Below are positions 48,035 to 59,028 of a DNA stretch of 64,000 nt, piece after piece. How positions within the stretch are numbered: position 1 is the first letter of the stretch; each line of letters starts with the position of its first letter. Under the pieces are notes generated by a model. The model did not search any database and had not been told where the DNA came from. It saw only the letters and a program-made list of their open reading frames with translations. This DNA comes from Apophysomyces variabilis (taxonomy: Eukaryota; Mucoromycota; Mucoromycetes; Mucorales; Mucoraceae), in the NCBI GenBank assembly GCA_002749535.1, contig MZZL01000399.1, positions 1 to 64,000 on the forward strand. Direction: 5' to 3'. Made by a program: the position numbers and the translations under genes.

Positions 48035-50178
48035 TTATTTTTGGCTCAATAGTTTGATAGCGCCGTTGGGTAAAAATTCACCAATCATACCAGTGGTATA
48101 CCAGCCATCTGAATCAACGACTTGGGCTGTTGCTTCTGGATCCTTCCAATACCCAGCAAAGACATTGTTACCTCGCACCCAGATCTCACCACGGGGATTG
48201 GGCTGGTCTTCGCTCGAATATTGACGCTCGGGCAAATCCAATAGTTTCACTTCATTGCAGGCGAGAGGAGCACCAAAAGCGGCTGGATCTGCACCATAAT
48301 CAAAACACATCGACACTGTAGCTGTGCCAGTGGTTTCGGTTTGATTAAACGCCTTGAGGATTTGAGCACCCAACACCACGCGGAGAAACGACGCAAGGTC
48401 ATCTGCTTCGAAACCTTCCAGATCGAAACATGATTAGGACTGAACTGACTTTTTCCCTCTCTCTCTAATTCCCCCTCCCCAGAAAAGCTGAAATGGAATG
48501 TTTACCATTTTCGATATAAGCAATACGTAAATGACCACCAAATAGTTTCTGACGGATGTCTCTGAAAACCAGCATATCATACTTTGTATCGTTCACCAGC
48601 CGACCTTCAGTCAAATGATGCTGTTTCTTATCATAGCCACGTCGGAAAAGAAACGAGTTTCCATATTGTGACTCCACTCTACCCTTCACCTGTTCAAAGA
48701 ATGGTTTTACACTGCCAAACACCGTCGGTTTTGCCTCGGCTACAGTGGCTAACACACTGGAGAGATCAATGTTGGCCTCCTCATCTATTTCATGACCAAT
48801 GGCCACAGAGGCACCAATGGTGCAAAAAGCGCCGGTCAACACGTAGCCAAACACATGATCAATAGGATAAGTGTGCATCAGCCTGTCCTTGGCAGTGATC
48901 TTATGAGGCTGGGTGAGGATAGCAGTGTAGATAAGGAGATAGCTTGCAATACTGGACAACAAATTCTTGTGCGTCAACATGACACCTTGTTTCCCTTTGA
49001 AGTAAATGCTAGCCATATCTTCCGGCACAGGACGGACAGATTCTACAGACGCCAGGTGGCCCTTGTCTTGCACTTCCGTCAAACTCACCAATTGAATCCC
49101 GACTTTCTCCGCGGCTTGTTTTTGCTCGCTGGAACTGGCGCCGAAAGTGACAATGTATTTCAGAGCTGTTGTTTCATCTACCAGAGAGAGGGTACGATCC
49201 AAAAGCGCTTGGTCCACCAAAAGAAGTTTCAACGATGTGTTTCGCAGAATGTGAGACACATGAGAGGAAGAGGAATGAGCGCCGATAGGGATGGTAACAA
49301 GACCATGACGATGACATGCTGAACAAATAGACGTTTTAGAGGGTCAAAAACAACCCAACATGGAACCCTTCCGGTTTCTTTTTTTTATTTTTTGCCTTAC
49401 CTATCTGAGTCAAAACCGTATCTAAGGAAGTTTAGGAGAAGAAATAAATCAATCAGGAAACGGGTATATTTTTCAACAATGGCACTCTAGGATAGGGTTC
49501 TTACCAGGCGAATTGGATGCATAAATGCCCACAAAGGAAGATTCTGTACCCGATCGAGGTTCTAGCCCGCCGAGATTACATAGTCCGGCGTAAATGTGTT
49601 CACATCTACTACCGATTGTGTCTATACAAATAATTCATCCATTGGGTTTAGTTTACCGATGCTTCTCTTTCTCTCTATTGTTTTCTCTTTTGTTGTTTAC
49701 CATAGTTATGCTATCAGAGAGGGGAAATGAAAGGACTTAGTCTATTCATACGTAATTTCAATAGAATAGACACACTTACCCATTCATAACCATTCTTCGT
49801 GTGGGCCCCAACAAAAGGGGTCGAACCGTGCTTGGCAAAGACATCGTCTTGGAACAAGTCGTAGAGTGTACGGACGTTGCGGTCAAAGGTAGCCAATAAA
49901 GGAGACCCAAACGTAGATGCTCGAGACCGATAACTAGACCAGTCGACAAGTTATTTCTCCAAGTTCAAGTTTTGCTAATGGCAAAGAGAAGGAAACGGTA
50001 TGCTCGGAGCTTACATGGCGCTTTCACCTGGATGTCGTAATGGCGACACGTTGGCTTGATTGTTTAACAGTAAAGGATGAATGTCAGCTTCCTTGGAGTT
50101 TTTAATAGACAATAACGTTGCAGCGCCGAATATCGATGCCAAAAGGGCGTAACTCAAAGTATCCAATTCAATACTCAT
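48035..50178 (-). CDS. Long-chain acyl-CoA synthetase-like protein, degenerate and C-terminally truncated
   Basis: Minus-strand exons: 50015-50178, 49780-49933, 49701-49710 (10 nt), 49505-49621, 49401-49421 (21 nt), 48506-49318 and 48035-48414. They total 1659 nt, or 552 aa. The N-terminus has a membrane segment (TLSYALLASIFGAATLLSI), then typical ACSL elements: NVRTLYDLFQ, FVGIYASNSP, HTYPIDHVFGYVLTGAF, FNQTETTG, FGAPLACNEVKLLDLPE and EIWVRGNNVFAGYWKDPE. The ATP-binding P-loop (TSGTTG-PKGVMLTH in active enzymes) is reduced to YFKGKQGVMLTHKN. The conserved TGDIGE is TGMIGE. The protein stops about 110-130 residues early, without the C-terminal lid and its catalytic Lys. The gene is otherwise intact and spliced, so it may be a pseudoenzyme rather than a pseudogene. 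Confidence 0.8.
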
Positions 50179-50794
50179 TGTGTTAAAAAAAAAAAGAAAG
50201 GGCGGTGCAGAGAGAAAAAGAGAACACCGCCAAATCCTTCGTCCCTTTTTCTCATCTTCCCGTCTAGTGACACGCTTTTTTACGTCCATAATGCTAACCT
50301 CTCTGCTAATCTAACAGCTGAAACTGACTTGCCATAAAAAATAAGGTACAGTCAGAAAGACTAAAACACCAGTAAGCAAAACGTACATACAGTTATCGCT
50401 TTTTCCTACTCAGTTTGAAGCGAATAAAGGATATAATTTGTTCGGTAATAGCTGGCTTTGCTGAGTGGCACTGCTCTTTCCCGTAGTACCAGTTCATGCT
50501 GATTGAAATCTGCACTGTTCCTAGCTCTACTTGCTTTGTGTTAAATATAACTTTTTATGCCCTTCTATGCTATGAATGGCCTAATGCTTCGTACTATATC
50601 CAATCATGTTCCGAATAGTTCCTTATCCGTTTTGAAGTCAAACAAAAGACGTGTTTATTTGCTATAGCATAAACGCAAAGAAAAAAAATAGTAGCAAAAG
50701 AAAAGTACGTTCGTGGAATGGTTAAGGAACAATCCGTTTCTCAACTGTCATTGATAGGATAGAGAGAGGGAAAAGAATTCCAGCGATAAACCTT
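50179..50794. other. Intergenic region upstream of the acyl-CoA-synthetase-like gene
   Basis: 616 bp separating two minus-strand genes; promoter of the synthetase-like gene and 3' flank of the Pro-rich gene. No gene, repeat or RNA structure recognised. Confidence 0.5.
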
Positions 50795-51193
50795 TCAGTA
50801 GGGTCGACCTCGTCCTGGTGGGAAAGGTGGATATGGAGGAAATGGAGGGAAGGGCGGGAAAGGTGCAGGAGGAATAGGAGGGGGATAGTAAATAGGCGGT
50901 CTTGGATAATGAATAGGTCTTATAGGCGAGATAGGAATATACGGAACCATCTGTTGTTCCTCGAACAAAGCATCACTACGGAAATAAAAAAAAAAGGAAT
51001 CAACAGGGAATAGTGCAATGGCTCGGTTATTTTTCTTTTGAAGTTGTACGTACCTGTTAATGGCAGGCTTCCTATCTGCTTCCTGATGTTGAACATTTAA
51101 TTCGGTTGGCTTTGGATCAACTGGAGCTGCCAAGGTCTGCCATAAAGTAAACGTAAGGAGGAAGAGCCCAAAAATGGAACGAAGTAGCTTCAT
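50795..51193 (-). CDS. Small secreted proline-rich protein
   Basis: Minus-strand exons 51054-51193 and 50795-50975 total 321 nt, or 106 aa. A signal peptide (MKLLRSIFGLFLLTFTLWQT, cleavage near LAA|PVD) and a hydrophilic pro-segment occupy exon 1. Exon 2 starts DALFEEQQMVPYIPISP and becomes almost pure Pro/Phe/Tyr repeats (YYPPPIPPAPFPPFPPFPP), ending in GRGRPY. The composition suggests an extended polyproline wall or extracellular protein, possibly O-glycosylated or cross-linked through Tyr. Intron position and phase match the other two secreted genes on this strand. A TTTAAATA-like element lies about 70-80 bp upstream of the ATG. Confidence 0.8.
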   Translation of the reverse strand: MKLLRSIFGLFLLTFTLWQTLAAPVDPKPTELNVQHQEADRKPAINRYVQLQKKNNRAIALFPVDSFFFYFRSDALFEEQQMVPYIPISPIRPIHYPRPPIYYPPPIPPAPFPPFPPFPPYPPFPPGRGRPY

Positions 51194-51614
51194 GGTGTTG
51201 GTTTTTGCTTGCTGAACGACTGTTGAAATTTCTTTTTGTTCGCTCACTCTCTGTTATCCAACTATTTAAATGAAAAAGGAAACGTAAGGATACCAACTAT
51301 TCATGCCCTGTTTTCTTTTCCTTTTTTTTTCCCTTGATAAATCATCCTGTTTATCAAGTCCTATTCTATGGTCATTGATAGAGTAATGTGGTCTAATTTT
51401 TTATTCTTATTTCGATAGATGACGTGAAATGCCAAATTGACAAGTGATATACATGGTTTGCAGGAATCTTCTTGAAGAAGTTCGACGGGGTTGATGATCT
51501 ATCACCCCGACCGTGACTTTAATGTGTGTCTGTTGTTTTTTTTTATCGCTTCGTTTCGTCCATTGTTCGCTTGCTGCTTCGCTGCAAGTCAATTAAGGAA
51601 AGAGTTGACACATC
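51194..51614. other. Divergent promoter region
   Basis: 421 bp between the Pro-rich gene and the SUMO ligase gene. It contains poly-T/C stretches (51308-51332) and the A/T-rich TTTAAATA-like element near 51264-51271 (minus-strand gene). No gene seen. Confidence 0.5.
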
Positions 51615-53569
51615 ATGTATCCTGCTATGAATCGGGAGCGAAAGCTCAGATCTATCCATCATATTCTCACGATGGGCCAAGTACGAGAGTTAGGAAAACT
51701 CGTTGGCATCAAGTCATTACGGCAATCGATGGAACAGTTCATGGTACGGAAAAACCTAAACAATGAAATGACGATCCGAAAGAATGTCCATAGCTAAAGG
51801 AAAACGCGCGCATGTGGTCCGGGATCGCGTGATTAGAATCCAACCAAGATCTTCTTACTGAGCAAGAAGGACATGTGCACCGTGCATGCCTACTTGTTGA
51901 AACATGGAATGACACAAGAAAAGGTTCCTTCAGCAAGGATCGTCTCCTGGCAACACGCTTGTTTGCTCATTACCATTCTTTATCCGGGTTACCCTGTGGC
52001 AAGAGCAAGAGAACAAGCCGTAAAAGAAGATCGCCTAAAGTGGGTTATTCCTTTTTAAGAAAGCTTGCTCCTCCAATCAAATTTTCTAAACGCTTCTTGG
52101 TTTATCTAGTCGGGTGCCAAAAGCAACGCCGGAATTGGCCTACGACTTGTTGCCTACCGCGGATAGTCTCGAGCGTCTCGATCAGCTAGTACGACTTGAT
52201 CTTACACAAAAAGCCGATACCGCTTCCATACCCATCCGGTCTATTGAAACCTTTTTAAAGAAAAAACGAAAATACAAACGTAACTTCCGGCTGCATTTAT
52301 ACCTTTGGTCTGCAGAATGGACGATTTTACCACCACGATGTAAAGCCTTGTATCTGGATTCAAAAAATGAGTGGACGGAAGAAGACGAGGTAGATACAAA
52401 AAGAGGAGTAGTGTTGAACACGCTACTGTTTTCCCCTTTTGGAGTTTACTCAATGATCGGATTCTGTTTTCTCTTTTGTTTGTTATGCAGCACCTCATCC
52501 AGCGAGGGTTTATGCATATTGACGTGACAGAAAAGGCTGACTGGGCCATGCTTTTCAAACAAAGCAAGAAGGAAGTATCGCTCCGTTTCGAATTCAGCCA
52601 TGGTATACCCGGCTTTAAATTTCTTTCTTTGTGTATCGTCTGGGAAAAATCACCCGCAGAGGTAAAAAAAGGAACATCTCTGTATCATGGCAAAGACTAG
52701 ACTGACGAAAAGAAAACCTTATTTTTTAAAGCTGGTTGGACAAGTATATATGCAAAGTGCAACAAAGAGGATCTCTCGAGCCATGCGGTCTGCAGAAGAC
52801 AGTGAAAAGATCCAGAAGGAAGCCTTGCTCATACTCCAGCAATGCCCTCTAGATGATCGCTATGATATGAAGAAAGCAGAGAAAGTATTCGATACTTGTG
52901 CTAGCACTTTTCATATTAATAAGGATACAGGTAAGCGATTTTGTTGCTTTTGGTTGGCGAAGCCGAATAGGCTCATGGATGCTAGAGGTAGAGAAACTAA
53001 AGGAGGATCGGTCGCTGAGGATGATGAGGAAGAAGAAGAAGAAATCTTGATGGGGGATCAAAGGATTTCCGTTTGTGATCCGATCCTGCTTTCACGCATT
53101 GAGCATCCTGCAAGAAGTATTTACTGCACGCATGTTGCCTGCTTTGATGCATTGGCATTTTTTAAATGTGAAATCGGACGACGCAGTTGGCAGTGCCCTT
53201 ATTGCTCTGTGCAGATCCGAAGTATTGAGGTAAATGAGAGAAAGAAAGAAAAAGAGAGAGAGAGAGAAGAGAATGACTGCAAGCGAATGCTCATTAGCCA
53301 TGGGAAATCATCAGGAATTATACGTAGATTATCGGATGAAGCAAGCGCTTGTTAAATATCCTGATGTGGAAACGTTGACAGTGCGAAATGGAGAATATGT
53401 GTCTACGGATATGGACAAAATACCGTTAACACCGGCCAAAGTGGAACCCACGCCATCTTTTCAGGCACCTTCTATCATCCATCTGGAAGATGATAATGAT
53501 GATGATGACGAAGAACAAGAGGAAGAAGACTACGGTCCTGCTAAGAAACGTCCACGAACAAAGTCATGA
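51615..53569 (+). CDS. PIAS/Siz-family E3 SUMO ligase (SAP and SP-RING)
   Basis: Exon 1 (51615-51743) has a SAP-like segment (MGQVRELGKLVGIKSLRQSM). Exons between about 51744 and 52109 could not be fixed. Later exons are 52110-52389, 52491-52661, 52732-52930, 52994-53229 and 53314-53569. The middle (RNFRLHLYLWSAEW, then ILPPRCKALYLDSK) is compatible with a divergent PINIT domain. The MIZ/SP-RING zinc finger is clear: ISVCDPILLSRIEHPARS, then C-T-H-VACFDALAF and WQCPYCSVQIRS. The tail holds a SUMO-interacting motif (IIHLE) followed by Asp/Glu runs and a basic end (KKRPRTKS), a possible nuclear signal. The product transfers SUMO from Ubc9 to chromatin and septin-type substrates. A GA microsatellite in the last intron extends to about 53270. 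Confidence 0.82.
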
Positions 53570-54678
53570 ATAGAAGACACAAACTAATTGTACCGTGATA
53601 CAATGTAAATAGCCTTATGGGTGTAATCTATAGAAACACTTATTCTCTGGTTAAGGGAACTTGTATAAAATCGATAGAGACACAACCTACAGAATCGGGA
53701 AATTAGGAACACACAATTACAATATAGGCGACCATAACCTATTCCCCTGTAATGTTCATCTCCAACGAACGTTGCCCTTCTCCATTCTTTTAGAACGCCA
53801 CCTCCTGTCAAAGAAAAACGTAACTTTATTAGGATGTCATGCCATTCCAAGGACACCCATTAGAATTATTGTAGTAAAGCAGAAGACAAGCTCCATGAAC
53901 AAATAAGAAAAGTGCCCGAAAGCGCGAGAGACGAACAAACTCGGGTAGAGTATGGATTCCCTTTAAAGTCTTTCGGTTCGGAATTTCTTTTCTACATGTT
54001 AGCCAGGTCGTTCTCATGCCTTTCTTATGCTAATCTTGGTCTGGCCTTTTCAGCCGCTGGTATAATGGACAGTTTGATCTGTGGTCTATAACGGTAATGG
54101 ACTCAATATATTGGTTCCTTTTTCCCTAGTTAGCTGGTGCTTGATAACGAAAAAGAAAAGAAGAATAATTCTGTATATGCCATGTTTTGTCATTTATCGC
54201 TTTATTTGGGTGTGCTAGCTGGACAGGTCACGAAAAGTGCATCGGACCCTAAGCCTAGACAAGTTCTCTCTTTTCTTTCTTGGCAAAAATAGGAACCAGA
54301 ATGTAACGCAGAAGATGGTGTTCAACTACAGTAGTCAGTGGATTTTTACGCGGCGATTTTGTGAAGGTACGAAAGCCAAATATCATTTCTAAAACAATAA
54401 ACAGACCATGTGAAAGTTGGTTTATTTTTGTGGTTTCTTTTTTCTTTGTACTGCGTTATCTCTCTTTCTCTGTCTCTGTGTGTCTTTTCTTTCTTACTTT
54501 TTTTCCCAGGTATTGAATATCACTTGTGTTTCTGACCAGGGAAAGGACTGTGCGGAGTCTAATTGAAAATAACAGAGACGAGACAACCGAAACTAAGCAC
54601 TAGGTTGCCAAGGTCACTAAAAGTTGACGCTACCTCTATTTTGTAACCTTTTTTTTTTTTTGGCGCATCTATTCTTCT

Positions 54679-54713
<35 letters not shown>

Positions 54714-54765
54714 TCCTTCTTCCTTCCGTCTAAAGTTCCTACCTACCTCTTCTTCCTCTTCCCTC
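53570..54765. other. Intergenic region upstream of the mannosyltransferase gene
   Basis: 1.2 kb holding CT tracts near 54460-54500, poly-T near 54649-54660 and a (CT)n microsatellite at about 54679-54711, directly before the start codon. No gene recognised. Confidence 0.5.
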
Positions 54766-55872
54766 ATGTTGTTCGCCTCCCAGGTGCAACTCGCCACGAT
54801 CGCAGCAGCGACCTGTCTATTAATATACTGGATTTTTGTCTCATCCCCTTCTGTCCAATGGTCATCTCTTTGCGACACCCATGTCCATGGAAAAAGTCGA
54901 TTCAACTACTATAACATGGATAAAGTCAATGCCAGCGCCAAGGGTTATCAGGCAAAAGAGCATGTCTTGATTCTGACTCCTTTCAAGGAATCGGCTCATT
55001 ACATTGAACGTTACTTTGATGCCCTCAACCGTCTGACCTACCCTCATCATCTGATTTCACTCGGTTTCCTTGTCAGCGATTCAAGGGACGGCACAGTGGA
55101 GAAATTACAAAGCCATGCCAACCTGGTTTCTTCTCAACAAGAACCATGGGAGAAGTTCCATCGCATTTCGATATTCCAAAAAGACTTTGCATTTGAACTG
55201 GCTAGTAATGAAGAGCGGCACAAATTCGAAGTCCAGATCAAACGACGGCAGATCATGGCCAAGAGTCGCAATACGCTCTTGTCGGCCACATTGACAGAAG
55301 AAATAGCTTGGGTGTTGTGGCTGGACGGTGATGTGGTTGACTACCCTCCCACCCTACTGGAAGAGTTGATTAGCATGGATAAGGATGTCCTGGCTCCCAA
55401 TTGTTTCTGGCATTCCTACAATGAAGAAGGAGGCTATGACAAAAACAATTGGCAGGAAACTTCCGAGAGTTGGGAATTTCAACAAACGCTTCAAGAAGAA
55501 GATGTTCTTGTCGAAGGTAAGCTACCAAAAGGGAAAACAAATGGATTTAAGGGGGCGAGAGAATGTATTCAATCGATTGCATATATTGATGATGTCTGTT
55601 GTATAGGTTATCCTCAACTAGAGACTCATCGCAAACTGATGATTGATATGCGTTATGAGAATAATCAAACGGACCTCTTCTATGCAGTTCCTTTGGATGC
55701 GGTAGGCGGTACCTGTACCTTGGTCAAAGCCAAGGTTCATCGTGACGGCGTGATTTTCCCTCCTTTTCCATATCATCACCAACTAGAAACAGAGGGCATG
55801 GCAAAAATGGCCAAGGCTCTTGGCTACGAAATCTGGGGTTTACCTAATTACCTCGTTTACCATCTTATCTAA
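54766..55872 (+). CDS. Golgi mannosyltransferase of the Anp1/Mnn9/Van1 family
   Basis: Read through, the frame is open for 368 aa, but residues about 251-280 are best explained as a 90-nt intron (55517-55606, GTAAGC to TTGTATAG), giving 338 aa. A short cytosolic N-terminus precedes a signal anchor (LATIAAATCLLIYWIFV). The GT62 domain starts at VLILTPFKESAHYIERYFDA. It has the DxD-like metal site VLWLDGDVVDYPPTLL, then LAPNCFW and, after splicing, EGGYPQLETHRKLM. VGGTCTLVKAKVHRDGVIFP and GYEIWGLPNYLVYH close the domain. Members of the family form alpha-1,6-mannan polymerase complexes in the cis-Golgi that extend N-glycan outer chains. The C-terminal VYHLI is conserved in the family. Confidence 0.9.
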   Translation: MLFASQVQLATIAAATCLLIYWIFVSSPSVQWSSLCDTHVHGKSRFNYYNMDKVNASAKGYQAKEHVLILTPFKESAHYIERYFDALNRLTYPHHLISLGFLVSDSRDGTVEKLQSHANLVSSQQEPWEKFHRISIFQKDFAFELASNEERHKFEVQIKRRQIMAKSRNTLLSATLTEEIAWVLWLDGDVVDYPPTLLEELISMDKDVLAPNCFWHSYNEEGGYDKNNWQETSESWEFQQTLQEEDVLVEGKLPKGKTNGFKGARECIQSIAYIDDVCCIGYPQLETHRKLMIDMRYENNQTDLFYAVPLDAVGGTCTLVKAKVHRDGVIFPPFPYHHQLETEGMAKMAKALGYEIWGLPNYLVYHLI

Positions 55873-56811
55873 TTTTTACACAGCAAAAATCAGCATCACT
55901 TTAGTATTTGTTCCCTTGTTATTTCTTTTTATTCGTTTTCTAATCAAACAACTCCCCATCTTGTCATGTAAACAACCAAAGAAAGATAAAAAATATAGTT
56001 ATGCATGCATTGTGTTCTTTTTTTTTCTTCCAGGAGAAACATGCAGCTGTACAGCAGAAATGACGAAGTTCTTCTTTTTTTTTTGGCTATATCTGTTGTC
56101 GAACAAGGAAACAAAACCTATGCTGATGAGAATAGGGTTTGCTTCATTGGATATATAGCATATCTGCTGATTCTGCCACACAACTAAATTTTCTTTCTTT
56201 TTTTTTTCTTTGTCCTACTATCGGTTAGACGACGATCTATTTTATTCTATACAAGGGGGATTTGGATGGGAGGGCATACGTGAATGGTGTCAGTTTTACC
56301 CCGGAAAGATTGGTTGAAGTTACAAATTGTCCGGCTTTCCGTGCACGGCTAAACAGAACCCTTTCTCTACAGTTAAGTTACTGATGACAAAAAGAAAATT
56401 GTCAGTTTTTCTTGTTAAACATGACCTATATAAAGTAGGTACACACTTTTTTTTGCCAATTACAGCTTACTAACTGTGTACTTTTTTTATTGAATAGCTT
56501 TCTATCCGCCTTGAATAAAAGAAAAGCATGGAAAAAGTTTCGTTTTCAAATTATTAGGTTAGTCAGGTCAAATCTCAGAGGGGGCCAAATCTTTGGTTTC
56601 TTTTTTTACAAAGATGGGGCAACGAAACTTCCGGCAGGTAAAATTCACCGTGTGCGGAGGTCAAAACGGGTTAAATCAGTGGCTAAATCTATATTCCGCT
56701 ATATGCGTCTTTTTTTTTTTTACTTTTTTTCCCTTCTTGTCTTCTTCCCTTCTTCTTCTTTTGCCCTTCTTTTTTTTTTTTTTTTAATTCCTTGAGTGGA
56801 AAAAAAAGGTC
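55873..56811. other. Intergenic region before the methyltransferase gene
   Basis: 939 bp with several poly-T runs (56022-56031, 56076-56086, 56198-56211, 56446-56456, 56709-56720, 56768-56786). The last long T/C tract sits just upstream of the next start codon and looks like a pyrimidine-rich promoter or 5' UTR. No gene recognised. Confidence 0.5.
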
Positions 56812-58428
56812 ATGCAAGGACCTCGGTCAGCGACAGAACACAAAGGACCTCGCGTATTCACATGGATATCTCATCTAATCCATCATCATGATCATCCTAC
56901 GGAAGGAAGCTTATTCAACAAAGAAGCACTTCCTCATCTCTCCAGTCCGACTCTCTTGCAAGATAAATCAAAGCCAATCGAGATACAAACAACAACAACA
57001 ACAACAGCCACTTCAACTGTTATAAATCGTCATCCTTTAAGCGATCTTGTTTCTCCCGTTATGGAAGACTCTCGTTTAGGGACGAGTTTTCCCGACCAAG
57101 TGTTGAAATGGCCTACTCATAACTCACCGGACGACGATTCTTCTTTTTGTTCCGAAGATCGTGATCATTCTCGTCCTCAATCCGTTTTTTCGTTACCATT
57201 TTATGGAACCCACCAGCACCAACACCAACACCAACACCAGCATCACCATCATCATCGCCATTATCACAACCTCCTTCATCACCGTGATAGAACAGGATCT
57301 ACTACGAGTAGTACCTCCGAATCCATCATTACCTACACCGGAGCGGAAGTATCGATCCGACATGAATTAATGCGTTTAGCATTGGATGGGTAAGCTGTCT
57401 GTTTCAAAAAAAAAAAAAAGGAGGGAAAAAGAAAAAGAAAAGATTTCGCAAGATGGAAAAAGAGAAGAAAAAAAAAGAAAGTTGCACATAAGGCTCGAGC
57501 CAACTCCGGAAATCATTTAGACTTTTCTACAGCCCATTGGATCGATCACCCGGTAAGAAAGTGTTACAGATCGGGTAAGTTTGGAAGGAAAAAGGGGAAA
57601 ATGGGAAAATGGGTTTGATGATCTTTTTCTCGATGACTCATAAGAGATCACCATTCCAATCTATTAGAGGGAACGATGGTGGACGATGGTGTATGGAGAT
57701 GGGACTCTTTCATCCGCAATGGGATATCTTGGGCATTAAATATCCGGATCAAAAGCAACCAAAACGAACACCGCCTAATGTTCACTACATTGATTGTCCC
57801 GATCTCCTATGGATTCTTTCCAGTTTACCGAGTAATACCTTTGATTTGGTATTCGTTCGGTTCTTAGCATTGGATCGGGGAGATATCATGGAACAGTGTT
57901 GGCGTGTCTGTCGACCCCAAGGTTTTGTCGAATTAACGGAATTGGATTTAACGATTTATGGGACGCATATTGGTCCACTTACCGAAAGTTTTAATACTCA
58001 AGGTAAAAAAAAAAAAGACAAGAAGATCTTCTCAAAGAGAATAGGTATACTAAAAGAAAGAGGGGGACCCTTTTTTTTTTCTTTTTTTTTTTATCTTGGT
58101 GACATTAGTGAAGGAGGTCATTTCCTTACGGTCAAGAGATCCGGCGCTGGCGCAGCATCTTCAAGATTGTATTCTTTGTTTTTCACCGCAAATGTACACC
58201 ACCCATTATACCTCGCTACCTTTAGGAAAATGGGCCGGTCGATTGGGAATCATGGCAAGAGATAATATCCATCGAGTGATCGAATCATTCCAGCCCGCCA
58301 TTGAACGACTAAAGAAGGAACATAAGACGGAACAAGATCTCGAGACAGAATTGAACATTATGGACGATGAGTTTGAACAGAACCATGCCTTTGTCAATGT
58401 ACACTACATGTCCGCCCAAAAACCTTAA
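56812..58428 (+). CDS. SAM-dependent methyltransferase-fold protein with low-complexity N-terminus
   Basis: Exons 56812-57389, 57500-57574, 57668-58002 and 58109-58428 total 1308 nt, or 435 aa. The first 190 residues are disordered, with a Thr run (about residues 61-67), a (His-Gln)n/His-rich stretch (about 133-151) and Ser/Thr-rich DNA. The Rossmann-type domain begins around residue 213: KKVLQIGGG, then NDGGRWCMEM and WDILGIKYP. These are followed by FDLVFVRFLAL and CWRVCRPQGFVELTELDLTI, the usual motif I to post-II spacing of class I methyltransferases. The C-terminal helical part has GRLGIMARDNIHRVIE. The target is unknown. Proteins with this His/Ser-rich front and a related domain are common in Mucorales (family knowledge, moderate certainty). 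Confidence 0.8.
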
Positions 58429-59005
58429 CCATCTCTATGTATCTTCATACCAACGACAGAACGGTAAATGGAAGGAGAATTGAGGACTGGGACGCTTTAT
58501 CCGATGGATTGCAGATGGGAGGGAAGAAGGCACGGACTCGGCATGGTTTATGCAATACAAACCCCACATGATATATCACTTTTACTTTTAAAAACGTATG
58601 TTCTTTCTAGCTGAAAAAAAAAGTTTTGTAATTCTTTAAATAATTTATAATCCATAAGTATTAATTTGATCAGTTAAAAAAGTTAATGCAATAAAATTGA
58701 CAAGAAATAGTGACGATGGTACAAAAGGATATTAAGCTTTTCGCGTCCCATCCTTCTTTAAAAGAAAGGTCTGCGTGCCATGACGCAAAAATTGACAAGT
58801 TTTTGAGACAAGCCCGTTTTCGTCCAAGATAGTACGACATTCATCATCTGATGTCGTTAGTCTTATTACAACTCCCCCTTCCGAATCTTTCGTAGAGTGG
58901 TAGCTTTTTTAAGAAAAAGTAAGGTTTATCACAAAAACGATAAAACACTAATTCTCCGATAAGCTTTTTTTTTCTTGCTTCTCTGCAGATGATGTATATA
59001 TATAC

Positions 59006-59028
59006 GTGTGTGTGTGTGTGTGTGTGTG
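59006..59028. repeat. (GT)n microsatellite
   Basis: About 11 uninterrupted TG dinucleotides, flanked by TATATATACG on the left and ATATATACG on the right. Confidence 0.9.
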
